DNA of 63,734 nt from Acidobacteriota bacterium (GTDB lineage Bacteria; Acidobacteriota; Terriglobia; Terriglobales; Acidobacteriaceae): positions 1 through 63,734 of the forward strand of contig JAKATU010000089.1 in assembly GCA_021818585.1 (NCBI GenBank), in the 5' to 3' direction. Each line of letters opens with the position of its first letter. Position 1 is the first letter of the stretch. Under the pieces are notes generated by a model, which saw only the letters and a list, made by a program, of their open reading frames with translations, did not search any database and had not been told where the DNA came from. The position numbers were made by a program, and so were the translations under genes. This document shows, one piece after another, positions 38,032 to 47,305 of the stretch.

Positions 38032-39441
38032 CTAATGCGCTGAGGTTGCGCCTGCGGAATTCTCGCCATCGGCCAGCATCAGATGCACGGCGCGCTCCAG
38101 CCGCACGCCGCGCGAGGCCTTCAGCAGCGCGGCGTCGCCCTCGCGCAGATTGGCGCGCAGCCACTCTCCGGCCTCTTCCGGGGTTTCCACATAGATAGCC
38201 TCCGCGCCCGCTGCCCTTGCTGCTTTCACCATGCTGCCGGCTGCGCCGCGCACCCCGATGACAAAATCAACCCCCGCCTCGGCCGCAGCTTTGCCGCAGG
38301 CGGCGTGCAGCGCGGGCGATTCCTTGCCCAGCTCCAGCATTTCTCCCGCCACCAGAATGCGCCGCCCGGCAGGCATGCCGGCGAGGGTGGCGATCATGGC
38401 CTTCAGCGCCTCGGGGTTGGAGTTGTAGCAGTCATTGATGAGGGTTGCGCCGTGCCAGTAGAGCACTTCGCCGCGCTTGTCCTCGGGCTGCAGCGATTCG
38501 AGCGCACGGGCGGCCATATCGAGTGGAATCTCCGCGGCCAGGCCCACCGCAAGCGCGGCCAGTATGTTCGCAACATTATGCTCACCCAGCAGATGAAGAT
38601 GGAGGGACGCGCGCTGGCTATCCGCATGCACGGTCAAGCGCAGGCCGTTCGGACCAAGATTTTCAATCTGCTCCACGCGCAGGTTGGCGCAGGGACCGCG
38701 CCCAAAGTGGATCACCCGCCCGTGAAAATCCCGGCCAAACTGCGACACGTACGCGTCGTCGCAATTGAGAAAGGCGATGCCGTCGGGCGGCAGCGACTGA
38801 ATCAGCTCATACTTGGCGCGCGCAATGCCGGCTATGCCGTCGGGGAAATTCTCAATGTGAGCGCGACCCACATTGGTGACCACCCCCCAGTTGGGCGCGG
38901 CAATTCGGGCCAGCGCGGTGATTTCTCCCGCGTGGTTCATGCCCATTTCCATCACGGCGATGTCGTGCTCCGGCTCCAGCCGCAACAACTGCAGCGGCAG
39001 GCCGTAATTGTTGTTGAGGTTGCCGCGCGACTTGAGCACCGAGTAGCCCACGCCCAGCACGGTGGCTACCGCTTCCTTCGTCGTCGTCTTGCCTGCTGAG
39101 CCGGTGATGCCAACTACGCGCTTGCCCCAGTAGCGACGCACCGCGGCGGCCAGATGCTGCAGCGCCACCAGCGTGTCTTCCACCACTATGTGGGCGTAAT
39201 CCGGCGCGACGCCCAGCGCAGCAATCCAGGATCGCGCGACCACGGCGGCCACGGCACCACGCTTATGCGCCGCCGCAATAAACTCGTGCCCGTCAAAGCG
39301 CTCCCCATGAATCGCAAAGAACAGGTCGCCCGCCTCCAGCGTGCGCGAATCAATGGAGTATCCGGTGGCCGGGTGCGCAGGATCGGCGCGGCGCAGGTCT
39401 CCGCCACACCAGTGGGCAATCTGTTCGAGCGTGAGCTTCAT
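38032..39441 (-). CDS. murF: UDP-MurNAc-tripeptide D-Ala-D-Ala ligase
   Basis: The 469-residue Mur ligase adds the D-Ala-D-Ala dipeptide. SIDSRTLEAGDLFFAI and ITGSAGKTTTKEAVATVL (ATP loop), KSRGNLNNNYGLPL and MEMGMNHAGEI are MurF-specific. DCYNSNPEALKA follows in the central domain. Its ATG overlaps the murE stop as ATGA. It precedes mraY by about 95 bp. No ddl gene for making its substrate is in the window. Confidence 0.95.
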   Translation of the reverse strand: MKLTLEQIAHWCGGDLRRADPAHPATGYSIDSRTLEAGDLFFAIHGERFDGHEFIAAAHKRGAVAAVVARSWIAALGVAPDYAHIVVEDTLVALQHLAAAVRRYWGKRVVGITGSAGKTTTKEAVATVLGVGYSVLKSRGNLNNNYGLPLQLLRLEPEHDIAVMEMGMNHAGEITALARIAAPNWGVVTNVGRAHIENFPDGIAGIARAKYELIQSLPPDGIAFLNCDDAYVSQFGRDFHGRVIHFGRGPCANLRVEQIENLGPNGLRLTVHADSQRASLHLHLLGEHNVANILAALAVGLAAEIPLDMAARALESLQPEDKRGEVLYWHGATLINDCYNSNPEALKAMIATLAGMPAGRRILVAGEMLELGKESPALHAACGKAAAEAGVDFVIGVRGAAGSMVKAARAAGAEAIYVETPEEAGEWLRANLREGDAALLKASRGVRLERAVHLMLADGENSAGATSAH

Positions 39442-40946
39442 GGAGTGGCTCCAGTGTCTTTCAAATCACGCAGAGCGGCCGCAGCCACGGCAGCATCGTC
39501 AAAAGGAATCGTACCTTGCCGGAGCGTTTGTGTCTTTTCATGTCCCTTGCCGGCCAGCAGAACAATGTCTCCCGCACGCGCTGCGCGCACGGCGACGTGG
39601 ATGGCGCGGGTGCGATCCGGCTCTTGCGTAAAGGGTGTATCGAGACCGGTCAGACCGGGTAGAATATCAGCCAGAATCGCCTCCGGCTCTTCGCTGCGCG
39701 GATTGTCGGACGTGAGCACCACCAGGTCACTGCTCTCCGCCGCAGCGCGACCCATCAGCGGACGCTTGGTGCGATCGCGGTCGCCGCCGCAGCCGAACAT
39801 CGTGATCACCCGGCCATTCTGCCTGCGAACCAGATCCCGCGCGAGCGCAATCAGATTGCGCAGAGCGTCGTCGGTATGCGCGTAGTCCACCACCACGGCA
39901 AAGGGCTGGCCTTCATCAATCGTCTGGAAGCGGCCCGGAACGCTGGGCAACGTGGCCATCGTAGAGACCACTTCAGCCAGCGTAAGGCCGCGCGCCAGCG
40001 CTGCCGCCGAAGCAGCCAGCAGGTTGTAGACATTCACGCGGCCAATGAGCTTCGTCGTCACCTGCGCTGCGCCGAAGGGCGTCTGCAAACGGAACTGCAT
40101 GCCGCGGCTGCCCAGTTCGACCGCTTCTGCGCGAAACTCTCCGCGCTCCAAGCCGTAGGTGAATACTCCACTGCCCTGCACGCGAGCGTATTCGGCAAGC
40201 TGCCCGCCGTAAGGATCATCCACATTCACGACGGCCACGCGTGGGGCGCTGCCCATGCTTGCGTCAAAGAGTTTCTTTTTGGCCGCGAAATACTCTTCCA
40301 TCGTTTTGTGGAAGTCAAGGTGGTCGCGCGTGAGATTGGTGAATATTGCGACGTCATACGGAACGCCAAAGACGCGGCCCTGGGCCAGCGCGTGCGAAGA
40401 GACTTCCATCACGGCCTCCGTCGCTCCAGCATCCACGCCGCGCCGGAAGAGTTCCAGCAGATCGCGCGACTCCGGCGTGGTGTGCGGCGAGGCCAGCACC
40501 TGCCCGGCCAGATGATATTCAATGGTGCCCACCAGCACCGTCCTGCGATTCACGCGCTGGAGCAAGCCCTCCACGAGGAACGCCGTGGTGGTTTTGCCGT
40601 TGGTGCCGGTCACGCCGGTCACGGCAAGCTGCTTTTCCGGATGCTGAAAAAAATTGGCAGCCGCTACCGCCATGGCGTTGCGGCCATGCGGCATCTGCGC
40701 GATGGCCACCTCAGCACGCGAGGACCACTCCGCCATGGCATCGGCGGAGTCCGTAAGAATGGCAGCCGAGCCTTTCTCCAGCGCGGAGGCAATGAAGCGG
40801 TTGCCGTCCACGGTTTCGCCGCGCATGGCCACGAAGAGCGCGCCGGGCGCGATGCGGCGTGAGTCATACTCGATGCCCGTGATGTCCGGGTCTGGCCCGG
40901 AGCGATGAAGCACAGCAACGCCGGCAAGAAGGCTGCTGAATTGCAT
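39438..40946 (-). CDS. murE: UDP-MurNAc-L-Ala-D-Glu:meso-diaminopimelate ligase
   Basis: The 502-residue Mur ligase adds the third peptide residue. YDSRRIAPGALFVAMRG and VTGTNGKTTTAFLVEGLL identify MurE, and the loop SDNPRSEEP carries the DNPR motif that selects meso-diaminopimelate rather than lysine. TTPESRDL and EVSSHAL also fit. The ATG at 40946 (MQFSSLLAGV) was chosen by family fit, although its ribosome site is weak; a TTG at 40982 would add 12 residues. It lies 87 bp after the PBP gene. Confidence 0.95.
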   Translation of the reverse strand: MQFSSLLAGVAVLHRSGPDPDITGIEYDSRRIAPGALFVAMRGETVDGNRFIASALEKGSAAILTDSADAMAEWSSRAEVAIAQMPHGRNAMAVAAANFFQHPEKQLAVTGVTGTNGKTTTAFLVEGLLQRVNRRTVLVGTIEYHLAGQVLASPHTTPESRDLLELFRRGVDAGATEAVMEVSSHALAQGRVFGVPYDVAIFTNLTRDHLDFHKTMEEYFAAKKKLFDASMGSAPRVAVVNVDDPYGGQLAEYARVQGSGVFTYGLERGEFRAEAVELGSRGMQFRLQTPFGAAQVTTKLIGRVNVYNLLAASAAALARGLTLAEVVSTMATLPSVPGRFQTIDEGQPFAVVVDYAHTDDALRNLIALARDLVRRQNGRVITMFGCGGDRDRTKRPLMGRAAAESSDLVVLTSDNPRSEEPEAILADILPGLTGLDTPFTQEPDRTRAIHVAVRAARAGDIVLLAGKGHEKTQTLRQGTIPFDDAAVAAAALRDLKDTGATP

Positions 40947-41033
40947 AGTGAAAGAAGAACCAATCACAGGGGTCGAGCGCAAGTGGAAATTCTATTCCGC
41001 CGCGTCGGGCGCACATCCCTGCCGGACAAATTT

Positions 41034-43358
41034 TTACGGATGAAAGCGAACGACGATCTGCGTGCCCTGCGGAACCTTTGTTCCTGCCGCAGGAACCTGT
41101 TCCGTGGCCAGACCTGAACCGAGCACCTGCACGCCCAGCCCGGCGGCTCCGGCTCTCTCAATCACATCACGCACGGACTCGCCTGCAAACGAAGGCACCG
41201 GCACCATCGGCTTTGCGTTCACCGTAACGTCACCTGGCGAGGTGAGCGGCACCGGCACAGAGGCGGCAGACGGAGCGGGCGCAGCAACAGGGACAGTGAC
41301 GGACACAGGCGCGTCGCCCGAACCGTGCAGCGACTGCTCCGCGGCTACGCGCCGGTCCACAACCGGTGCAACACCGGGGAGATTATTCGAGCGCAGGGGA
41401 TCATTCGCGGGCAGGTGATTGACCTCGGTGAAGAGCGAGTTCATGTCATCCATCTCTTCCTGAGGATCGGACTCCTTAGGCGCGTTCCTGACCTCCTGGG
41501 CAAACTCCTTGGGCGTCTTCACCGGCTGGTCATGCGGCACGCCCAGATACTCCAGAATCTCCTGCGCCAGCTCGCGAAAGACAGGCGCGCTGGCCGAGGT
41601 GCCGAAGCGGTATTTGTACTCGGGCGCGTCGGTGATGACCGCGATAGTGACTGCGGGGTTGTTGACCGGGGCGAAGCCGACGAACGAGGCAACGTACAGG
41701 CGCTTGGAGTAGGTATGGGTGCGCGGATCAATCTTCTCCGCAGTGCCGGTCTTGCCCGCGGCGCTGTAGCCGTTCAACTGCGCGGGAATGCCGGTGCCCG
41801 TGTCTACCACTCCCTCCAGCAGCTTTCGCATCCTGGCTGCCGTGCGCTCTGAGATCACTCGATGCGCACCCGGAGGAAGCGGATTGGGCACATCCGTTTC
41901 GGGGTGGTAAGGATCTGCCTGCAAGCCATCGCCCGGCGACTTCGTCGTCAGGTTCATCACTATACGTGGAGGCATATAGATGCCACCATTAGCCACCGTC
42001 GAAGCCATGGAAACAAGCTGAATGGGCGTGATGCCTATCGCGTAGCCCATCGGTACCGACCCGATCGCCGTTGGCCCCCACTGATTGGGCGGGCGCAACA
42101 GGCCGGCGGTTTCTCCGGGCAGGCGAATTCCAGTCCGCCGTCCAAAGCCGAACTCACGAATGTAGTGATACAGCTCGTCCTTGCCCAGCCGCTCTCCGAC
42201 CGTAATTGCAGCTACGTTGCTGGACTGTGCAAGGGCCTGCTGCACCGTCAGCACATTGCCGTGCTGGTGCTCAAAGCGAATCACATCGCTGTCGTCGTGC
42301 ACGATTCGGCCATGCACATTGATGCTGCCGCCCAGCGTTGGGATGATCGTATTCATCGAAATGACGTGCTGCTGCAGCGCGCCTGAATACGTGACAATCT
42401 TGAACATCGAACCGGGTTCGAAGACGTCGCTCACCGCCCAATCGATCAGGCTGTCCGGATTGTTGTAGCGATAGTCGTTCGGATTGAAGGTAGGCCACTG
42501 AGCCAGAGCCAGAATCTGCCCGGTATGCGGATCCTGCACAATGATGATGCCGCGCCTGGCCTTGGTGCGCTGCATGTTTGCGTCCAGCGCCTTTTCGGCC
42601 ATGAACTGGATATTGGAATCGATAGTGAGAACCAGATTCTCACCCGGCCTGGGGTCGCGCTCCTTGCTGCCGAGCACATGGCTGCGCGCATCCACCGCCG
42701 TATACATGCGGCCCGGCGTGCCCCGCAGTTCCTTATTGAACTGATACTCCAACCCGCCAAGACCCTCGCCGCTGGAGCCGACAAAGCCCAGCATCTGCGC
42801 CGCAAGATCCTGATCCGGGTAATAGCGTTTGAACTCGCGCTGGAAGTAGATGCCCTTCAGATGCAGCGCCTTCACGCGCTGGTACACCGAGGGATTCATC
42901 TTGCGCGCCACCCACGCAAAGTCGCGCGAGGCCGTCATGCGCGCCAGAATATCGTGCGCGCTGGTGTAGCGGTCTTCAGGATTCGTGTGGACAATCGCGG
43001 CCAGCACATCCGCGTCATGCGCCTTGTCCGCGCCCACCTGCCACGGCACGGCATAGGCGGACTCGGCATAGACGGTCATCGCCAGCCCGTGCAGGTCGCG
43101 GTCATAAATAATGCCGCGCCGCGGGTCCACCTGAAAGGTGCGCTCCTGCTGATTGGCGGCTTCCACCACATATTTGTGGTGCTCCACAATCTGCACAAAA
43201 AACAGGCGCAGCACGATCACCACTGTCCAGAACAGAAAAAACAGCGGGACGCTGAAGACTCGCCAGCGCTGCATGGGCGTCGAAAGCGGAACGGAGCCGG
43301 AGTTTTGATTCGAGGTGCGGGGACGGGAGGGCTTTGCTGACGTTGCTACTGCCGGCAT
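41034..43358 (-). CDS. ftsI: Class B penicillin-binding protein with C-terminal PASTA domain (FtsI/SpoVD type)
   Basis: The 774-residue septal transpeptidase has one N-terminal membrane helix (about residues 33-55), a dimerisation domain starting near RGIIYDRDLHGLAM, and a transpeptidase domain with S317-M-F-K320, S379-S-N381 and AGKTGTAEK. A linker rich in Pro, Val and Ala leads to one PASTA domain in the last 65 residues (VPVPSFAGESVRDVIERAGA). PASTA domains on the division PBP are known from Gram-positives and some Gram-negatives such as Acidobacteriota. Its partner is FtsW. Confidence 0.94.
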   Translation of the reverse strand: MPAVATSAKPSRPRTSNQNSGSVPLSTPMQRWRVFSVPLFFLFWTVVIVLRLFFVQIVEHHKYVVEAANQQERTFQVDPRRGIIYDRDLHGLAMTVYAESAYAVPWQVGADKAHDADVLAAIVHTNPEDRYTSAHDILARMTASRDFAWVARKMNPSVYQRVKALHLKGIYFQREFKRYYPDQDLAAQMLGFVGSSGEGLGGLEYQFNKELRGTPGRMYTAVDARSHVLGSKERDPRPGENLVLTIDSNIQFMAEKALDANMQRTKARRGIIIVQDPHTGQILALAQWPTFNPNDYRYNNPDSLIDWAVSDVFEPGSMFKIVTYSGALQQHVISMNTIIPTLGGSINVHGRIVHDDSDVIRFEHQHGNVLTVQQALAQSSNVAAITVGERLGKDELYHYIREFGFGRRTGIRLPGETAGLLRPPNQWGPTAIGSVPMGYAIGITPIQLVSMASTVANGGIYMPPRIVMNLTTKSPGDGLQADPYHPETDVPNPLPPGAHRVISERTAARMRKLLEGVVDTGTGIPAQLNGYSAAGKTGTAEKIDPRTHTYSKRLYVASFVGFAPVNNPAVTIAVITDAPEYKYRFGTSASAPVFRELAQEILEYLGVPHDQPVKTPKEFAQEVRNAPKESDPQEEMDDMNSLFTEVNHLPANDPLRSNNLPGVAPVVDRRVAAEQSLHGSGDAPVSVTVPVAAPAPSAASVPVPLTSPGDVTVNAKPMVPVPSFAGESVRDVIERAGAAGLGVQVLGSGLATEQVPAAGTKVPQGTQIVVRFHP

Positions 43359-43405
43359 GAAGTCCCTCCCTCGAAACGCATTGGAGACAGATTCTCCAAA
43401 GTCTC

Positions 43406-43924
43406 TTAGCGCATTGGCGGAGGTGTGTTCTCAGCCAGGATGGGCGCATTGGAGTTGAGTGCGCCGTTCGGACGCACCACCTGCCCGGGCGTGGGAACCT
43501 CGAGTCCGAGCTGGTTGGCAAGCCGGTCAATGCGGCCGGGGCTGTTCAACTGCGCCTCGGTGAGCCGCAGATGATAGTTGGACTCCTGCAGCTTGCGCAG
43601 TTCCTGCTTCTGCGTGGCGATGCTGTAGCCGTATTCGATAGCGCTGAAGTGCTGCCAGCCGTAAATGAGGATGAGGCAGCAGAGAATGCCCATCGCCCTG
43701 GCGAAGTTGCGCATCTCTTTGTTGCGCTGCGGATCATCCGCCTTCACCAGGCGGCTGTTGTCAATCTTCTTGGCAAAGAAAACCTCGGGCGTGGGGCCGC
43801 GGCGCGCGCGCTGCTGCGCGGCCAGAAGCGAGAGATTGCGCTCCCGAATGCGATCCTGCACACGATCGCGATGTGAGCGCCCTGCGTCCATCCCGTCAAA
43901 TCCTGTCATGACCTGTGTCGCCAT
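43406..43924 (-). CDS. ftsL: FtsL-like cell division protein
   Basis: The 172-residue protein has a charged cytoplasmic N-terminus (1-72), one membrane helix (about 74-90) and a short coiled coil (about 95-128: SIATQKQELRKLQESNYHLR), then a Pro-rich tail. This topology and the place between rsmH and the division PBP identify it as FtsL, which joins FtsQ and FtsB and activates FtsW/FtsI. The N-terminal extension is long for FtsL. AGGAGAAAACC precedes the ATG. Confidence 0.82.
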   Translation of the reverse strand: MATQVMTGFDGMDAGRSHRDRVQDRIRERNLSLLAAQQRARRGPTPEVFFAKKIDNSRLVKADDPQRNKEMRNFARAMGILCCLILIYGWQHFSAIEYGYSIATQKQELRKLQESNYHLRLTEAQLNSPGRIDRLANQLGLEVPTPGQVVRPNGALNSNAPILAENTPPPMR

Positions 43925-44082
43925 GGTTTTCTCCTGATTCCCTTGCTGGTACTGCCGTTTGCCTTCTCTGCGACCGGGCCAGGGCCGTTGAGTTCTGGAA
44001 GGCGTTGGTGTTGCAGAAGTCGTCTGAGGTGGTACTTTCGCTGTTTTTACTGCGGCGGGACGACCCTGAGCCCGATATGTTC

Positions 44083-44144
44083 AGTTGTCAGTTACCAGTT
44101 GCCAGTCCTTAGTAGCCGAGACCGCGGACTGATAACTGACGACT
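44083..44144. repeat. Imperfect inverted repeat in the rsmH-ftsL gap
   Basis: AGTTGTCAGTTA (44083-44094) matches the reverse complement of TAACTGACGACT (44133-44144) at 11 of 12 positions, and an inner CAGTCC / GGACTG pair (44103-44108 with 44126-44131) is nested within. The left arm also has short CAGTT-type repeats. It lies in the 222-bp gap after the minus-strand rsmH gene and could be a mobile palindromic repeat or an RNA hairpin on the dcw transcript. Confidence 0.6.
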
Positions 44145-44146
44145 AC

Positions 44147-45040
44147 CTAGTTTCTTTCCGCGGCACGCAGTTTCGCGCTGCGTGCGCGGGGGTTGCGATC
44201 CGTTTCCTCCGGGCCGGCCGTGACCGGCTTGCGAGTGAGCACTTCGTAAATGCCCTCTCGCCCGCCCTCGCGCAGCGCATCTTTTGCAATGCGGTCTTCG
44301 AGGGAGTGAAAGCTGATCACCACCAGCCTTCCTCCGGGCTTGAGAAGCGCGGGCGCCTCCTGCATGAGCGCCTCGATTTGCCCCAGTTCCTGGTTTACGT
44401 AGATTCGGAGCGCCTGAAAGGTTCGTGTCGCCGGATGGATTCGCTCGGATTTCATTGCCGGGGCAGCGGCCGAAACCACCCGCGCGAGCTGCGCAGTGGT
44501 GCTGATCGGCCGTGCCCTGACAATGGCTCTGGCGATTCTCCGTGACCTCCTTTCCTCTCCGAATTCGTAAATCAGGTCGGCGAGCTGTTTTTCGCCGAAC
44601 TGGTTTACCACTTGTGCGGCGGTTGTCCCCACGCGCGGATTCATCCGCATATCGAGTGGGCCTTCCGCCTGAAAACTGAATCCTCTGTGCGCTTCGTCAA
44701 AGTGCAGCGAACTGGCGCCGAAGTCGGCCAGCAGGCCGTCCAGGCTCCGGGGCTCAATCAACCGCCCCGTCTCGCTGAACTCGGTGTCGTGCAGAATCAC
44801 TCTCGGCATCTGTGGCCCTAATTCTTCACGCAGCGCATCTATGCGCTCCGTGGCCAGCTTCATCGCTTCCGGATCGCGGTCAAAGGCGATCAGCGTGCCG
44901 CCCGGGCCAAGCAACCTCGCTATGGCCGTCGAGTGTCCTGCCAGTCCCAGGGTGGCATCCGCATAGGTGCCGCCCCATCGCACGTTCAGGAAATGGATCG
45001 CATCCTGTAAAAGAACCGGCACATGACGCTCACGCTCCAT
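44147..45040 (-). CDS. rsmH: 16S rRNA (cytosine1402-N4)-methyltransferase
   Basis: The 297-residue SAM-dependent enzyme methylates the decoding site of 16S rRNA. RHVPVLLQDAI, YADATLGLAGHSTAIARLLG, IAFDRDPEAMK, HFDEAHRGFSFQAEGPLDMR and VVISFHSLEDRIAK are all family blocks; the usual TLGxGGHS has TLGLAGHS here. GGGGAG sits 3 nt before the ATG. It is the second dcw gene, 20 bp after mraZ. Confidence 0.96.
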   Translation of the reverse strand: MERERHVPVLLQDAIHFLNVRWGGTYADATLGLAGHSTAIARLLGPGGTLIAFDRDPEAMKLATERIDALREELGPQMPRVILHDTEFSETGRLIEPRSLDGLLADFGASSLHFDEAHRGFSFQAEGPLDMRMNPRVGTTAAQVVNQFGEKQLADLIYEFGEERRSRRIARAIVRARPISTTAQLARVVSAAAPAMKSERIHPATRTFQALRIYVNQELGQIEALMQEAPALLKPGGRLVVISFHSLEDRIAKDALREGGREGIYEVLTRKPVTAGPEETDRNPRARSAKLRAAERN

Positions 45041-45060
45041 GTGCTCCCCCTTGGGGGCGT

Positions 45061-45501
45061 TTACAAACCAAAATCAGCCAGCGCCTGCTCATCTTCCGCG
45101 GTGAGCGGGTTCTGCTCCATGTTTTGCTGGAAGGATTCGCGGTTCGCGACTTCCAGGTACGTCTGCATGCCGAAAACAACCACATCGCCGGTTACCTTTG
45201 CAGACTCACGCAGGATCTGCGGCAGCAGAACACGACCCTGCGCATCCATCTCGGCAACCTGGCCGTAGTAATTGACCCGGTCCAGAAATTTCTTCCTGGC
45301 AGGATTCATGCTGGGAATCGCAGCCAGCTTCTGCTCGATCTTTTCCCACTCCTGCAACGGGTAAACCTCGGCAACCTTGCCGTCCTTGCTGGTGATGTAG
45401 AACTGGGCGCCGTACTGCTCGTCAATCCGGCGCTTGAACTCCGCCGGCAGCTTCAGCCGCCCTTTTTCATCGACCCGGGTTGGATGGTTGCCACGAAACA
45501 T
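45061..45501 (-). CDS. mraZ: Transcriptional regulator MraZ
   Basis: The 146-residue protein has two AbrB-like SpoVT domains: MFRGNHPTRVDEKGRLKLPA, then YYGQVAEMDAQGRVLLPQIL. MraZ forms ring oligomers that bind repeats upstream of its own gene and control the dcw operon. The ATG at 45501 fits the family start; a 16-residue in-frame extension does not. The likely operator lies about 100 bp upstream. Confidence 0.95.
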   Translation of the reverse strand: MFRGNHPTRVDEKGRLKLPAEFKRRIDEQYGAQFYITSKDGKVAEVYPLQEWEKIEQKLAAIPSMNPARKKFLDRVNYYGQVAEMDAQGRVLLPQILRESAKVTGDVVVFGMQTYLEVANRESFQQNMEQNPLTAEDEQALADFGL

Positions 45502-45824
45502 CGTTAATGACCCTGATTCGACCGGAAGAAACCGAGTAAAAGAACCCAAAAGTGCTGTAATCTGTTGCCGTTATCGGCCCTTGGTGGAATTTTGTGAATT
45601 TTACTCCACTTTGGACCACATTTGTCCACCATCGTAACGCAGCCAGCCGCAGAGTCAAACGCAAAAAATCAGCGACTTAGAGTGCGAACCTCAAAAAGGC
45701 GAAGGGGTAGCGAAGACTCAAATTGTGAAGTCTATGCGTAAGGGGTAAGAGATAAGGTAACCCAAGATGTTGTGGTTATCTGATTTGGTTCATCCCTCTG
45801 GCAAGGGGCTTGCAATCGAGGAAT
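45502..45824. other. Intergenic region upstream of mraZ
   Basis: This 323-bp region contains the candidate MraZ operator and a -10-like element near 45598-45603. The distal part (45630-45824) lies between the dcw promoter and the 3' end of the DUF2127 gene, which runs in the same direction. It shows no gene and no clear terminator hairpin. Confidence 0.5.
45598..45629 (-). promoter_or_regulatory. Candidate MraZ operator and dcw promoter
   Basis: Read on the minus strand, GTGGA, GTGGT and GTGGA occur in direct order with 5-nt spacers CAAAT and CCAAA (plus-strand 45605-45629). MraZ is known to bind three or more direct repeats of TGGGN/GTGG type with 5-nt spacers upstream of mraZ. A TAAAAT -10-like hexamer (45598-45603) abuts the last box, so the boxes cover the core promoter. 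The 5' UTR would be about 90 nt. Confidence 0.65.
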
Positions 45825-46397
45825 CTACCCTTTGTAGCGAGACTTTCGCCGAACCAGCCTCTGCATGCGCCGACGCGCCTGCCCCTGCACCAACCACAAC
45901 AGGTAGAGAACGATAAGCAGATTGAGGGTAACCACCCCTACTTTCAGTAACGAGAAGTGCCGGGCCAGCTCATAGATCTCCCACGGCAGAAAGGCCGCCG
46001 TAAAGATCAGGGTGACGTACTCGGCCCATACCTGCTCCAGCACAAGACCTGTGCCTTCAATCAGTTCCAGCGAGGCGTAAACAAAGATGCCCAGGCTCAG
46101 CATGCGCAGGTCGTGGGTGCTGACCAGCGCCGCCTTGTTGAGGATGAAGTTGACCAGGTGGCTTTCCGGGTCAAAGCGCAGGACGACCACGATCCAGTGA
46201 CTCAGAAACGCAACAAGATCGCGGTGCAGCAGGCGAAGCGCTCCCACCCCCAGCAGCACCAGCCCCAAGCCCTTGAGGATCTTCAATACGCCGATCAGCA
46301 CCAGCCACTTGTCGTGGTGCTCTTCCGCATGATGCTCCGCACCCACAGAACTTTCCATGGCGGGAGAGGTACGGGGGTCTTGCGCAGAGCTCGGCAT
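45825..46397 (-). CDS. DUF2127 family membrane protein
   Basis: The 190-residue protein has a His/Glu-rich start (HHAEEHHDK) and about four membrane segments (LVLIGVLKILKGLGLVLLG and others). LGIFVYASLELIEGTGLV and WAEYVTLIFTAAFLPWEIYE match DUF2127. Function is unknown. The ATG at 46397 was preferred to an upstream in-frame ATG at 46640, because the extra residues have no hydrophobic or family character and overlap the divergent gene's start. It lies upstream of mraZ on the same strand, 323 bp away. Confidence 0.75.
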   Translation of the reverse strand: MPSSAQDPRTSPAMESSVGAEHHAEEHHDKWLVLIGVLKILKGLGLVLLGVGALRLLHRDLVAFLSHWIVVVLRFDPESHLVNFILNKAALVSTHDLRMLSLGIFVYASLELIEGTGLVLEQVWAEYVTLIFTAAFLPWEIYELARHFSLLKVGVVTLNLLIVLYLLWLVQGQARRRMQRLVRRKSRYKG

Positions 46398-46562
46398 AAG
46401 CAGCTTACCTTGAGAATATAGAGATTGTTCGCCACACGCGAGCGCCACGCCCAGGCCATCTGTCCTTTCATCCAATACGAAACCATCTGGCAAATCGTTC
46501 GCGGCACCACAGAATTTCAGTGCGCAAAGCTCACTTTGACACTGCGCTGCTAAGGTGGGGTC

Positions 46563-47123
46563 ATGCGGCATCACTACATTGCGCGCCAGTGGGTTCCCTA
46601 TGGGCTCAGCGAAGTCTTCGCCTTCTTCGCGAATCCGCAAAACCTGGCTCCGCTGATGCCCGCATGGCAGAAGGTGGAAATGGACGGCCTGCGACTCGTC
46701 GATCCCCCGCCGCGTCCATCCACCCTGTCCGGCCCACTACCCCGAACCATGGTCGCCGGCGCGGGCACGCGCATGACCATCCGCTTCCGCCCCGTGCCTC
46801 TTGTTCCCATCCGGCTGGCCTGGGATGCGAAGATCACCGATTTTGCATGGAACGATCATTTCTGCGACGAGCAGGAGCGGCGCGGCCCCTTCGCCTACTG
46901 GAAGCACTGCCACCATGTAGAAGAAGAGACACGCGAAGGCACCCCGGGCACACTCATCACCGATGAGCTGACCTACGAACTGCCCCTGGGCCCGCTGGGT
47001 GAATTGGCTCGCATGCTGGGCGCTGCCGCGCAGATTCGCTCGCTGTTTCGCTACCGCCAGAAGCGCCTGCTCGAACTGCTGGCAACCGGCACCCAGGCAT
47101 CTACCGGGCCCGAATCAGCTTAA
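46563..47123 (+). CDS. SRPBCC-family protein
   Basis: The 186-residue protein matches the ligand-binding SRPBCC fold: WVPYGLSEVFAFFANPQNLA at the N-terminus, a central GTRMTIRFRPVPLVPIRLAW and ITDELTYELPLGPLGELARM near the end. Such proteins bind hydrophobic ligands in a deep pocket; the ligand is unknown. DUF2127 is divergent on one side and a TPR gene follows on the other. Confidence 0.75.
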   Translation: MRHHYIARQWVPYGLSEVFAFFANPQNLAPLMPAWQKVEMDGLRLVDPPPRPSTLSGPLPRTMVAGAGTRMTIRFRPVPLVPIRLAWDAKITDFAWNDHFCDEQERRGPFAYWKHCHHVEEETREGTPGTLITDELTYELPLGPLGELARMLGAAAQIRSLFRYRQKRLLELLATGTQASTGPESA

Positions 47124-47305
47124 AGTATTGCGTTATCGCAGATTATCTGCTGCAATTGCCGCTCGACGACCAACTCCCATCAGGGCAGCGTCTCTGCTCA
47201 CAGGGTTACAATCAAAGGTACAAATGGTGTTTTCCGGTTGCGAATGCGTATCGTTCATGCTCCGGCCGGCCATTTGCCAGGAAAGGTCCGGTTACGACCC
47301 CATTC

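Noticed and set aside
36783..43340. Long plus-strand open frames opposite mraY, murF, murE and the PBP
   Set aside because: Each is antisense to a gene with full family motifs; their products are His/Arg/Gln-rich and match nothing.
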